NCBI GenBank assembly: GCA_027028665.1
Contig: JALVIU010000039.1
Location: forward strand, 1 to 6,157
Direction: 5' to 3'
Length of the DNA: 6,157 nucleotides
Origin: Candidatus Atribacteria bacterium
Lineage (GTDB): Bacteria > Atribacterota > JALVIU01
Within the stretch, counting starts at the first letter, position 1. Every line of letters begins with the position of its first letter. This document shows, piece after piece, positions 1-6,157 of the stretch. The translations under genes were made by a program, and so were the position numbers. The notes under the pieces are model-generated. The model had not been told where the DNA came from. It ran no database searches and was given only the letters and a program-made list of their open reading frames with translations.

Positions 1-826
1 AAGGAGGTTTTCCTAATAATCTATACAACTTAGAAAAAACCTCTTTCATAAGAAAAGCAAGGTCAAGAACCTCTTCCCTATCTATAGAACAATAACATGG
101 ATCATGCTTTTTAGGTAAAATATGTATTTCATAAGGAAAACGAGAAGCAAAAGGAGTATATGCTAAAAATTTATTACTCTCTACCACTATACGCTCCCTC
201 TTTCCCCTTGTCTCTTCTCTTATAATGTCGCAATATGGACATCTGTCTTTATATTCATAATAATCTCGTGCACCATTAAGCTCCTCCTCTACTCTTAGAG
301 GAACTACAGGAGTTGCTATGATCTGGGAATGAGGATGGGTAATCCTTCCCCCTGCTTTTTTGCCCTGATTTTTAAAGATTAATGCGTATTTAAATCTTGG
401 GTCCTTTTTAAGATCCAGAATTCTATCTCTATACATCCAGAGGATTTCACTTATTTCTTCCCCTGTAGCATTTGCAAGGTTTTTACTATGCTCAGGAAAC
501 TCTACAATAACCTCATTGGCACCCACACCACTCATAAGATCATACAATCCTTCTCCCCATTTCTCCAGCTTCTCTTCTATTTTAAGCACTGGATTTAAAT
601 TTGGCACTACTCTAACCCACCAACCAGGAGTGTTTGGCTCTGTACCCGGTTTTCTGTATGCTGTAATCTCAGGGGGAGTCATAGTTTCATGTCCTTCACA
701 AAATGGACAATTTTTCACATCTTCTTCTGTCTCCTTAATTTCTGAAAAGGCATGTGGTCTTTTTGCCCTTTCTGTAGCAATAATTACCCACCTTTCTGTT
801 ATAGGATCCTTTCTAAGTTCGCTCAT
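1..826 (-). CDS. galT: Galactose-1-phosphate uridylyltransferase (3' end beyond window)
   Basis: GalT of the HIT superfamily moves UMP between UDP-glucose and galactose-1-phosphate in the cytoplasmic Leloir pathway. The frame is open from an ATG at 826 to the window edge, giving 275 residues of a family usually about 320-350 long, so the C-terminal part is missing only because the window ends. The N terminus MSELRKDPITERWVIIATER is typical of the family. A CPFC zinc-knuckle pair is at residues 40-43 and the active-site HPHSQ at 164-168; family knowledge makes the second His the uridylylated nucleophile. A second CPYC pair at 196-199 and the SRFPYE stretch (228-233) mark the start of the second HIT-like half. 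An AGGAG (836-840) stands 9 nt before the ATG. It follows the branching-enzyme gene by 19 nt and looks co-transcribed. The fold is certain, but the sugar substrate could differ (a related nucleotidyltransferase on glucose-1-phosphate) because no galK or galE is visible. Confidence 0.93.
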   Translation of the reverse strand, partial: MSELRKDPITERWVIIATERAKRPHAFSEIKETEEDVKNCPFCEGHETMTPPEITAYRKPGTEPNTPGWWVRVVPNLNPVLKIEEKLEKWGEGLYDLMSGVGANEVIVEFPEHSKNLANATGEEISEILWMYRDRILDLKKDPRFKYALIFKNQGKKAGGRITHPHSQIIATPVVPLRVEEELNGARDYYEYKDRCPYCDIIREETRGKRERIVVESNKFLAYTPFASRFPYEIHILPKKHDPCYCSIDREEVLDLAFLMKEVFSKLYRLLGKPP

Positions 827-845
827 TTTTATCCACTCCTTTTAT

Positions 846-2543
846 CTAATAGTTATATATCCTAAAGTCTATGGTAGAAAATGGGTTATCCTCATCTTCT
901 ACTTCTGTAAGATAGGCAACAGATTCCTCATCAAACTTGTTTCCATCTACAAAATCCAATAGTGTATTAAATTTATCTACATGATTTTTGAATCTCTTTT
1001 TAGCATATTCTACAGCCTGCATAGTGGTTATAAGGAAGGGCCAGTCACTACTTTCCAGAAGAAGAAGTTCTCTGGCTGCCTGATTAAGCATCCTCTCCAT
1101 TATATAATCATTAGTATCTTTATATCTCTTGGCCGCATCTTCCATTCTCTTTTCCGCTCTATATATTATAGGCCACATCCATTCTGTCTTTTCATTTAGC
1201 CAAACAAAATGATAGCCTCCCTCTCCCCAGGAACCTTCAGGGATGCTAATTACTTCAGGAGAAGAGTACTTTTCTATATATTCAGAGTTTGTAATAAGGC
1301 CTATATCGTCCATATCACTTATATCCTTAAGTACCTGGCCAATCCATGAAACCCCTTCAAACCACCAGTGACCAAATAACTCTGTATCATATAAAGCACT
1401 CACTATTCCAGGAACCTTATACTCATTATAAAAATTTGTAATAAGATTATTTACAAGACCAGTAAAATGGGCTGCATGTTCCTTTACCCTTTCTTCTGTC
1501 TTTTCAGGAACATATACTTCTTTTTTCGCAAGATCCCCGGAGGGATCTGTCACCCTCCAATACTGCAATCCACTTATTTCATCCTTCTTATGAAACTCTC
1601 TATACCAGAAGTCTCCAGGATATCCCCAATCACCAGACCAGACCTGAAGACCTGTCTCTTTATTTCGTGCAAATACATTTACAAAATCTTCATTGTATTG
1701 TATCAGATATGAAAGATAGGTAGTTCTCTTCTTTATATTTAAAATAGTACCATCTTTATACTCTTCTGCAAACTGCTCCCACAGTTTCCTCAGTGCAGGA
1801 AATCTATCCATGTATACACCTTTTGGTTCACCACCTTCAAGAACATGGGCATCAACAAAGAAATAGTTAATATTGTTTTCTACTAAAAACTTTTCAATGC
1901 CAGGTCTTGGACCCCGTTCTGCATCATAACTCTCAACTGGGGGATTCCAATTATACCCTGGCCTATATGCACACTCTGGGAGCCATATGCCTTTTGGATC
2001 TTTGCCAAAATACCTCTTATATGTCTCTCTTCCCACTTTCACTTGGGCAGAGATGGCACTATCCCTTCCCAGAAGTGGAAGATATCCATGGGTTGCGGCA
2101 CAGGTAATAATCTCTATGTATCCACCATCCTGAAGTTTTTTAAATGCATGCACCACGTCTTCATTAAACCTATCTTTATAAGTAGAATAGATATCTCTAT
2201 ACCAATCTACATAAAATTGTGCTACCTTTTTGTATGCCCATTTTCCTCTCTTATCAAACCTCTTGACATCCTTTTCTGCAAGATAGATCTTATTTTCTAT
2301 GTATTTTTTAAACTTTTCATTAAAGTATGTATCTGTAAGTTGCTCTACAAGAATAGGTGTAAGATTTATGGTTATATAAGGTTTATATCCTTCTTCTACA
2401 AGGTCATAAAGCACTTTAAGAAGAGGAATATATGTCTCAGATAGAGCCTCATGGATCCATTCTTCACCAAAGGGCCAAACTCCTGCCTTCCTGCAATAGG
2501 GAATATGTGTATGCAAAACTAGATTAAAAAATCCCTTTTTCAT
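846..2543 (-). CDS. 1,4-alpha-glucan branching enzyme, glycoside hydrolase family 57
   Basis: Predicted cytoplasmic GH57 glycogen branching enzyme (EC 2.4.1.18), which cuts alpha-1,4 glucan and rejoins the piece as an alpha-1,6 branch. Numbered from the ATG at 2543 (565 aa), the GH57 signatures are HTHIPY at 11-16, GIWLPE with the presumed nucleophile Glu190, and YDTELFGHWW with the presumed acid/base Asp386. GDWGYPGDFW lies near 305-314. The C-terminal helical DUF1957-type part follows, with SWGEGGYH (about 438-445) and SSDWPFLI (about 498-505). These match the branching-enzyme subgroup rather than GH57 amylopullulanases or 4-alpha-glucanotransferases. The protein is somewhat longer than the roughly 520-residue Thermus enzyme; part of the extra length may be the helical stretch near residues 97-135. 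No signal peptide is seen. A GTG at 2552 could extend the protein by three residues, but it lies inside the Shine-Dalgarno, so ATG 2543 is preferred. The start overlaps the end of yvcK by 20 nt, suggesting translational coupling. The family call is firm; branching activity is inferred. Confidence 0.93.
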   Translation of the reverse strand: MKKGFFNLVLHTHIPYCRKAGVWPFGEEWIHEALSETYIPLLKVLYDLVEEGYKPYITINLTPILVEQLTDTYFNEKFKKYIENKIYLAEKDVKRFDKRGKWAYKKVAQFYVDWYRDIYSTYKDRFNEDVVHAFKKLQDGGYIEIITCAATHGYLPLLGRDSAISAQVKVGRETYKRYFGKDPKGIWLPECAYRPGYNWNPPVESYDAERGPRPGIEKFLVENNINYFFVDAHVLEGGEPKGVYMDRFPALRKLWEQFAEEYKDGTILNIKKRTTYLSYLIQYNEDFVNVFARNKETGLQVWSGDWGYPGDFWYREFHKKDEISGLQYWRVTDPSGDLAKKEVYVPEKTEERVKEHAAHFTGLVNNLITNFYNEYKVPGIVSALYDTELFGHWWFEGVSWIGQVLKDISDMDDIGLITNSEYIEKYSSPEVISIPEGSWGEGGYHFVWLNEKTEWMWPIIYRAEKRMEDAAKRYKDTNDYIMERMLNQAARELLLLESSDWPFLITTMQAVEYAKKRFKNHVDKFNTLLDFVDGNKFDEESVAYLTEVEDEDNPFSTIDFRIYNY

Positions 2544-3855
2544 TTTCTTCACTCCTTTTTATTATCCCCCACAACCTCTTATGAGAAGGAATTATATCTA
2601 TTATACTTTTAGAAACCAGGGAAGAATTATGTCTTATTACATCTTTATCCACATACACAAAATCAGAAAGTATTATATTTTTTGCATATTTCCTTAAGAT
2701 ATTATAATCTATTTCTACAAGTTTTGCAAATTCTTTCTCGTATTTAGAAAGCACCTCTTCATCTACCTCTCCATTGTTTACCAGGACATAATCTATTTTA
2801 TCCATTTTTAAGTATCTAAGAAGTTCTCGCAGGTGATCTGATGCTGTAAAGTCATCGGTTTCTCCTGGTTGAGTCATAATGTTTACTACATACACTTTAG
2901 GAGCAGGAGAAGCCTTTATTGCCTTTTGTATCCCTTCTACTAAAAGATTTGAGATAATGCTTGTATATAAACTTCCTGGACCCAAAACAATTATCTCAGC
3001 ATTATATATAGCATCTATTGCCTCATCCAGTGGATATACCTTATCTGGCTCTATAAACAATCTTTTTATCTTTTTCCCGTAAGAAGGGATCTTATCTTCT
3101 CCCTTTATTACCCTTCCATCTATAAACTCTGCACATAATGTTACAGATGAAAGGGTAGAAGGTAAAACCCTTCCTCTTATAGAAAGTACCTTACTCGTCT
3201 CCCATATAGCCCTTTCGAAATTTCCTGTGATATCTGACATTGCAGCAATAAGGAGGTTGCCAAAACTATGCCCCTTTAGTTCACCCTCCTTAAATCTATA
3301 CTGAAAAAGTTCTGTCATAAGAGGTTCAGAGACAGCAAGTGCAACAAGACAGTTTCTTATATCTCCAGGGGGCAGTATTCCCATATCTCTTCGAAGACGA
3401 CCCGAACTCCCACCGCTATCTGATACGGTAACAATAGCGGTAATGTTGCTTGTATAATATTTAAGGCCCCTAAGAAGAGTGGAAAGGCCCGTCCCTCCAC
3501 CTACTGCTACGATCTTAGGACCCCGCCTGAGATATCTCTCTCTATATATAATCTCAGGTACCTCTTTTTCCCTATGGGGAACGATTTCTTTAAACACAGA
3601 GAGGTTCATCCATCTAAGTCCTAAAACCATCAACACAACACCTATAGCAACAATGAATGAGCCTATAATTTTGTTTTGCCCAAATAGGCTAAATCCAAAA
3701 TCTTTAAAGGCACGGAAAAAATCTATAGGAAGGATAATGAGGAGTCCCCATCCAAACAGGAATAGACCACCTATAGAAATAAGGGCATATCTTTTTACCC
3801 TCATTCCCGGGTAAAACCACTTTATAATATTGAAGAAGGTCCCTTTAAGATCCAT
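2524..3855 (-). CDS. yvcK: YvcK/GlmR-like gluconeogenesis factor with N-terminal membrane region (CofD fold)
   Basis: 443 aa. From about residue 112 it is a YvcK/CofD (UPF0052) domain: glycine loop GGGTGLS at 119-125, SDSGGSSGRLR at 145-155, PPGDIRNCL at 162-170, GHSFGNLL at 195-202, GPGSLYTSI at 292-300 and NIMTQPGETDDF at 325-336. Bacillus YvcK (GlmR) binds UDP-GlcNAc, is needed for growth on gluconeogenic carbon and helps route carbon to peptidoglycan precursors; that role is transferred by homology. Unlike the 317-aa Bacillus protein, this one has about 110 extra N-terminal residues holding two hydrophobic segments (about 23-44 and 62-81) with basic residues just before the first (RVKR, 19-22). 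This suggests a membrane-tethered form with the enzyme-like domain in the cytoplasm. As far as I recall, such long versions occur in other Gram-positive-type thermophiles. The start is 15 nt after argS, in the same frame, with no clear Shine-Dalgarno. Met18 is an alternative start but would cut into the conserved-looking WFYPGMRVKR stretch. The usual rapZ and whiA neighbours are absent here. Confidence 0.92.
   Translation of the reverse strand: MDLKGTFFNIIKWFYPGMRVKRYALISIGGLFLFGWGLLIILPIDFFRAFKDFGFSLFGQNKIIGSFIVAIGVVLMVLGLRWMNLSVFKEIVPHREKEVPEIIYRERYLRRGPKIVAVGGGTGLSTLLRGLKYYTSNITAIVTVSDSGGSSGRLRRDMGILPPGDIRNCLVALAVSEPLMTELFQYRFKEGELKGHSFGNLLIAAMSDITGNFERAIWETSKVLSIRGRVLPSTLSSVTLCAEFIDGRVIKGEDKIPSYGKKIKRLFIEPDKVYPLDEAIDAIYNAEIIVLGPGSLYTSIISNLLVEGIQKAIKASPAPKVYVVNIMTQPGETDDFTASDHLRELLRYLKMDKIDYVLVNNGEVDEEVLSKYEKEFAKLVEIDYNILRKYAKNIILSDFVYVDKDVIRHNSSLVSKSIIDIIPSHKRLWGIIKRSEENEKGIF
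2552..2556 (-). promoter_or_regulatory. Ribosome binding site of the GH57 gene
   Basis: AGGAG within AAAAAGGAGTG, 8 nt before the ATG at 2543 and inside the last codons of yvcK. Its final G is the first base of the competing GTG at 2552, so this site argues for the ATG as the true start. Confidence 0.8.
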
Positions 3856-3870
3856 ATATCTTTGGTAAAG

Positions 3871-5505
3871 CTACATTTTTTCTAAAGCAGTAACCCCTAC
3901 AAGGGTAAGAGCCTTATTCAATATGATCTTTGTAGCACCAACAAGATAGAGTCTTGCAAGGGTAAGGGATTTATTATCCCCTAATACTTTGCAACTTGTG
4001 TAGAACTTGTGAAAGGCAAATGCAAGGTCCTGTAGGTAATTTATAAGTAGATGAACGGCATAATGTGTTGCTGCTTTTCTAAGTATATAAGGGTATTTTA
4101 TAAGGGATTTCATAAGCCTTACCTCATCTTCATGTACTAAAAGAGTAAGATCCGGGTTAACCCCTTTTATAGATATATTCCTTTCTCTTGCCTTTTCAAA
4201 TATGCTTGAAAGGCGGGCATATGCATATTGCATATAAAACATAGGATTATCCTTTGTCTCATGTCTTGCCTTATCAAGATCGAATTCAAGATGGGCATCT
4301 GCACTCTTTGAGACATAATAAAAACGCGCCACATCTTTACCTACTTCATTCAAAAGCTCTCTTAATGTAACAAATTCCCCTGCACGAGTAGACATACCTA
4401 TATTTTTACCCTCTTTTATTAAAGATACAAATTGTACAAGAAGTGCTTCAAAATCTTCTTCTGGATAGCCGAGTGCATGTATTCCTGCTTTCATTCTCTT
4501 TACATATCCATGATGATCTGCACCCCAGACATCTATAATCTTATCGAAACCGCGCATGATTTTATCATAGTGGTATGCCAGATCCCCTGCGAAATATGTA
4601 GGAATACCATTGCTCCTTATAAGTACCCTATCTTTATCATCTCCAAACTGGGTTGTCTTTAACCATAAAGCCTCATCTTTTTCATAAGCCAATCCCTTTC
4701 GCTTTAGGTACTCTATCACCTTTTCAAATATATGGTTATCATATAGCGTCTTCTCACTAAACCAATTGTCAAATTCTACACCGAAATCTAAAAGATCTTC
4801 CTTTATTCCATCCAATATTTTGTTTAATCCATATTCTTTAAAAAAGTCAACATCCTTCTCTACAACTTCTCTTCCATATTTTTCAATAATCTCACGGGCA
4901 ATATCCTTTACATATTCCCCTTTATAACCATCTTCAGGAAAGGAAGAAGGCACACCTACAATCTCCTTTGCCCTCTCTTTTATAGAAATACCCAACATCT
5001 CCATCTGCTTTCCTGCATCATTTACATAGTATTCTCTCTGAACATTATGGCCAACTTCTTCCAAAATACGAGAGAGGGAGTCACCAAATGCTGCATGTCT
5101 ACCATGGCCTACATGAAGAGGACCTGTAGGATTAGCACTTACAAACTCCACTTGTATCTTCAATGGTTTCTCAACCATTCCTCTTCCGTATTCCTTTCCC
5201 TTCTCATTTATTACTTTGATTTCTCTATAGAGAAATTTATAGGATACGAAAAAGTTTAAAAAGCCATTTACAAACTCTACTTTATTTATATATTCATCAT
5301 CTTCAGAAAAGGCACCTATAAATACATCACTTATATCTTTTGGTGATTTTTTAACAATTTTGGCCAAAACTAAAGGAAGATTAGAAGATAAGTCTCCAAA
5401 TCTTTCATCTCGAGGAAAATCTACAATAATAGGAGGATTTCCCCAATTATTAGTAGAAACAATATGCTTAAGCTTCTTTGTTATATAAGAAATTACCTCT
5501 TCCAT
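3871..5505 (-). CDS. argS: Arginyl-tRNA synthetase
   Basis: Class I synthetase that charges tRNA-Arg with arginine in the cytoplasm (EC 6.1.1.19). Numbered from the ATG at 5505 (544 aa, near the 550-580 usual for bacteria), residues 1 to about 85 form the ArgRS-specific N-terminal domain that contacts the tRNA D-loop. VEFVSANPTGPLHVGH (119-134) carries the HIGH-type signature HVGH. GADHHGYV (328-335) is a family hallmark, and IGMSTRAG (369-376) stands for the degenerate KMSKS loop normal in many ArgRSs. The C-terminal DALR anticodon-binding domain starts near YMQYAYARL (424-432) and ends in the typical ALTLVGV-ALEKM tail. All key motifs are present. A GTG at 5511 would add two residues but overlaps the Shine-Dalgarno, so the ATG is preferred. 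It starts 35 nt after a tRNA-Arg on the same strand and ends in TAG 15 nt before yvcK; the two protein genes share a frame. Confidence 0.97.
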   Translation of the reverse strand: MEEVISYITKKLKHIVSTNNWGNPPIIVDFPRDERFGDLSSNLPLVLAKIVKKSPKDISDVFIGAFSEDDEYINKVEFVNGFLNFFVSYKFLYREIKVINEKGKEYGRGMVEKPLKIQVEFVSANPTGPLHVGHGRHAAFGDSLSRILEEVGHNVQREYYVNDAGKQMEMLGISIKERAKEIVGVPSSFPEDGYKGEYVKDIAREIIEKYGREVVEKDVDFFKEYGLNKILDGIKEDLLDFGVEFDNWFSEKTLYDNHIFEKVIEYLKRKGLAYEKDEALWLKTTQFGDDKDRVLIRSNGIPTYFAGDLAYHYDKIMRGFDKIIDVWGADHHGYVKRMKAGIHALGYPEEDFEALLVQFVSLIKEGKNIGMSTRAGEFVTLRELLNEVGKDVARFYYVSKSADAHLEFDLDKARHETKDNPMFYMQYAYARLSSIFEKARERNISIKGVNPDLTLLVHEDEVRLMKSLIKYPYILRKAATHYAVHLLINYLQDLAFAFHKFYTSCKVLGDNKSLTLARLYLVGATKIILNKALTLVGVTALEKM

Positions 5506-5508
5506 GAG

Positions 5509-5515
5509 CACCTCT
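5509..5515 (-). promoter_or_regulatory. Ribosome binding site of argS
   Basis: AGAGGTG, complementary in part to the 16S 3' tail, ends 3 nt before the ATG at 5505 (5 nt from the GAGG core). The GTG at 5511 falls inside it, which favours the ATG as start. Confidence 0.65.
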
Positions 5516-5528
5516 TTAAAAATTTATA

Positions 5529-5541
5529 TAAAAAAATAAAA
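5529..5541 (-). terminator. U-rich tract after tRNA-Arg, possible weak terminator or attenuator
   Basis: The transcript directly after the tRNA acceptor stem reads UUUUAUUUUUUUA. Four As just before the tRNA (5618-5615) can pair with the first four Us (5541-5538), lengthening the 7-bp acceptor stem to 11 bp. A G+C-rich stem followed by a U tract resembles an intrinsic terminator, but the stem closes a whole tRNA rather than a short hairpin. It may only be a 3' trailer for RNase processing. argS has no other clear promoter, so any termination would have to be partial. Confidence 0.25.
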
Positions 5542-5614
5542 GCGCCCGAGAGGATTCGAACCTCCCACCAAGGGCTTAGGAAGCCCCTGCTCTATCCGAA
5601 TGAGCTACGGGCGC
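5541..5614 (-). tRNA. tRNA-Arg (anticodon CCT, reads AGG)
   Basis: A 74-nt cloverleaf with all stems paired. The acceptor is GCGCCCG/CGGGCGC. The D-arm is GCTC/GAGC around a 9-nt loop containing GG. The anticodon stem is GGGGC/GCCCT with one G-T pair and loop TTCCTAA. The variable loop is TGGTG, and the T-arm is GGAGG/CCTCT around TTCGAAT. The loop gives anticodon CCT. The middle C (C35) and an A after the D-loop GG (A20) are the main arginine identity elements known from E. coli. CCA is not encoded and must be added after processing. The base at position 73 is T, which is unusual, since bacterial tRNA-Arg generally has a purine there. The gene stands about 8 nt from a predicted transcription start and 35 nt before argS. 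Confidence 0.96.
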
Positions 5615-5629
5615 TTTTTACACTATTAT

Positions 5630-5658
5630 ATAATACTTTAAAGTTGCAAAAATGTCAA
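5630..5658 (-). promoter_or_regulatory. Sigma-70 promoter for tRNA-Arg and the argS operon
   Basis: A perfect -35 box TTGACA (5658-5653), a 17-nt spacer, then TATTAT (5635-5630), matching the -10 consensus at five of six positions. A perfect TATAAT overlaps it at 5630-5625, but 22 nt from the -35. Transcription would start near 5623, leaving about 8 nt before the tRNA. The -35 lies 12 nt after the stop of the upstream gene, so no terminator fits between them and read-through from upstream is possible. Confidence 0.85.
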
Positions 5659-5670
5659 GCCTTACAAAGT

Positions 5671-6157
5671 TTATTTCAAAGAATCTATTATAAAATCTAT
5701 CTTTGACTTCTGTGCATCATATTCATCCTTGGGTAAAATAATTACAACACCTAATCCATCTGTGCCCTCTTTAGGTTTTTCAAAAATTACACCATAATAA
5801 ACCGTATCTTTCATCCCTGGGAAAGGAGCCTTGGGTATCTTTATCATCATTTTTGCACCATCTTTGTATCTCTCTGGCCCCTCTACTATTTCTGTACCTT
5901 CAATGTCCATCTCCTCAGGTGCCTTTTTTAATGCCTCCATTATATAATCTATAGTAACCTCTTTTCCCTCTTCTGTATCCAGAAGTCCTAATCCTGCACC
6001 TACAATATATCCCTTTGAAAGATCTCCATATAGCACATACTCATCATCATCTTCTAATAATGTAAGTCCTTTAGGAATCATTACTTCAAATTTGCCTTCA
6101 GGATGTTTATACAAAATAAAGTCATCTGGATTTACATTTTCTTTATTGACTTTTGGT
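5671..6157 (-). CDS. Hypothetical protein, possibly PsbP/DUF1795-like (5' end beyond window)
   Basis: The frame is open from the window edge to a TAA at 5671, giving 161 visible residues. A TTG at 6114 could be read as a start, but the frame runs on upstream without a stop and the TTG has no good Shine-Dalgarno, so the gene more likely begins outside the window. I do not recognise the family with certainty. The pattern YKHPEGKFEVMIPKG (visible residues 16-30), followed by alternating beta-like segments, a helix (TIDYIMEALKKAP) and a final hydrophobic helix (KIDFIIDSLK), resembles the PsbP/Mog1/DUF1795 fold often found in small lipoproteins. Any signal peptide or lipobox would lie beyond the edge. 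The protein is rich in acidic and lysine residues and has no cysteine in the visible part. It ends just before the tRNA promoter and appears to be a separate unit. Confidence 0.75.
   Translation of the reverse strand, partial: PKVNKENVNPDDFILYKHPEGKFEVMIPKGLTLLEDDDEYVLYGDLSKGYIVGAGLGLLDTEEGKEVTIDYIMEALKKAPEEMDIEGTEIVEGPERYKDGAKMMIKIPKAPFPGMKDTVYYGVIFEKPKEGTDGLGVVIILPKDEYDAQKSKIDFIIDSLK

Noticed and set aside
516-962. 148-codon plus-strand reading frame across the galT/GH57 junction
   Set aside because: Antisense to two genes with clear catalytic motifs, low-complexity Ser/Phe/Ile-rich product, no Shine-Dalgarno and no family resemblance.
2043-2444. 133-codon plus-strand reading frame rich in Ile, Phe and Cys
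   Set aside because: Antisense to the GH57 catalytic domain; its hydrophobic look comes from complementing Lys/Glu-rich codons.
3479-3814. 111-codon plus-strand reading frame
   Set aside because: Opposite the YvcK glycine-loop and membrane region; it is a shadow of that coding sequence with no domain of its own.
5523-5532. TTTATATAAA palindrome as a -10 box of a separate argS promoter
   Set aside because: No acceptable -35 lies 16-18 nt upstream (the sequence there is the tRNA T-arm), and A+T-rich palindromes are expected in this composition.
5506-5623. T-box riboswitch before argS
   Set aside because: The leader is almost entirely the tRNA itself; no stem I, specifier loop or T-box sequence is present.
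5615-5670. Intrinsic terminator for the gene ending at 5671
   Set aside because: No G+C-rich hairpin with a U tract is found in this gap; the space is taken by the promoter.
6112-6114. TTG as the start of the 5671-6157 gene
   Set aside because: The frame continues upstream to the window edge without a stop, and no good ribosome site precedes the TTG.

Overview
The window reads as an A+T-rich bacterial chromosome, probably from a thermophile. The evidence is indirect. Every gene lies on the minus strand, and that strand is visibly purine-rich. The proteins are heavy in Lys, Glu, Ile and Tyr, arginine is written mostly as AGA/AGG, and a GH57-type glycogen branching enzyme is present, a family common in thermophilic bacteria and archaea. 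The promoter and Shine-Dalgarno sites are ordinary bacterial ones. I cannot name the genus.

Layout in the direction of transcription (right to left): (1) 6157-5671, the 3' part of an unrecognised small gene whose frame is open to the window edge. (2) 5658-5630, a near-consensus sigma-70 promoter. (3) 5614-5541, a tRNA-Arg with anticodon CCT and no encoded CCA. (4) 5505-3871, argS, arginyl-tRNA synthetase. (5) 3855-2524, a YvcK/GlmR-like (CofD-fold) protein with an added two-helix membrane region at its N terminus. (6) 2543-846, a GH57 1,4-alpha-glucan branching enzyme. (7) 826-1, galT, cut by the window edge after 275 codons.

From the promoter onward the genes are tightly packed: tRNA to argS 35 nt, argS to yvcK 15 nt, yvcK and the GH57 gene overlapping by 20 nt, GH57 to galT 19 nt. 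I saw no convincing terminator between the protein genes, so tRNA-argS-yvcK-GH57-galT looks like one transcription unit. The front half concerns arginine charging: a tRNA lies directly before its own synthetase. The back half concerns sugar nucleotides and storage glucan: a UDP-sugar-binding-type regulator, a branching enzyme and a hexose-1-phosphate uridylyltransferase.

No mobile element, CRISPR array, phage gene or long non-coding stretch is present; the longest gap between genes is about 56 nt. The most unusual points are the tRNA-Arg/argS pairing, a possible tRNA-based attenuator, and the argS-yvcK junction, where the two genes share a frame and are separated by one amber stop and five codons, with no visible Shine-Dalgarno. 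No clearly new system is evident.
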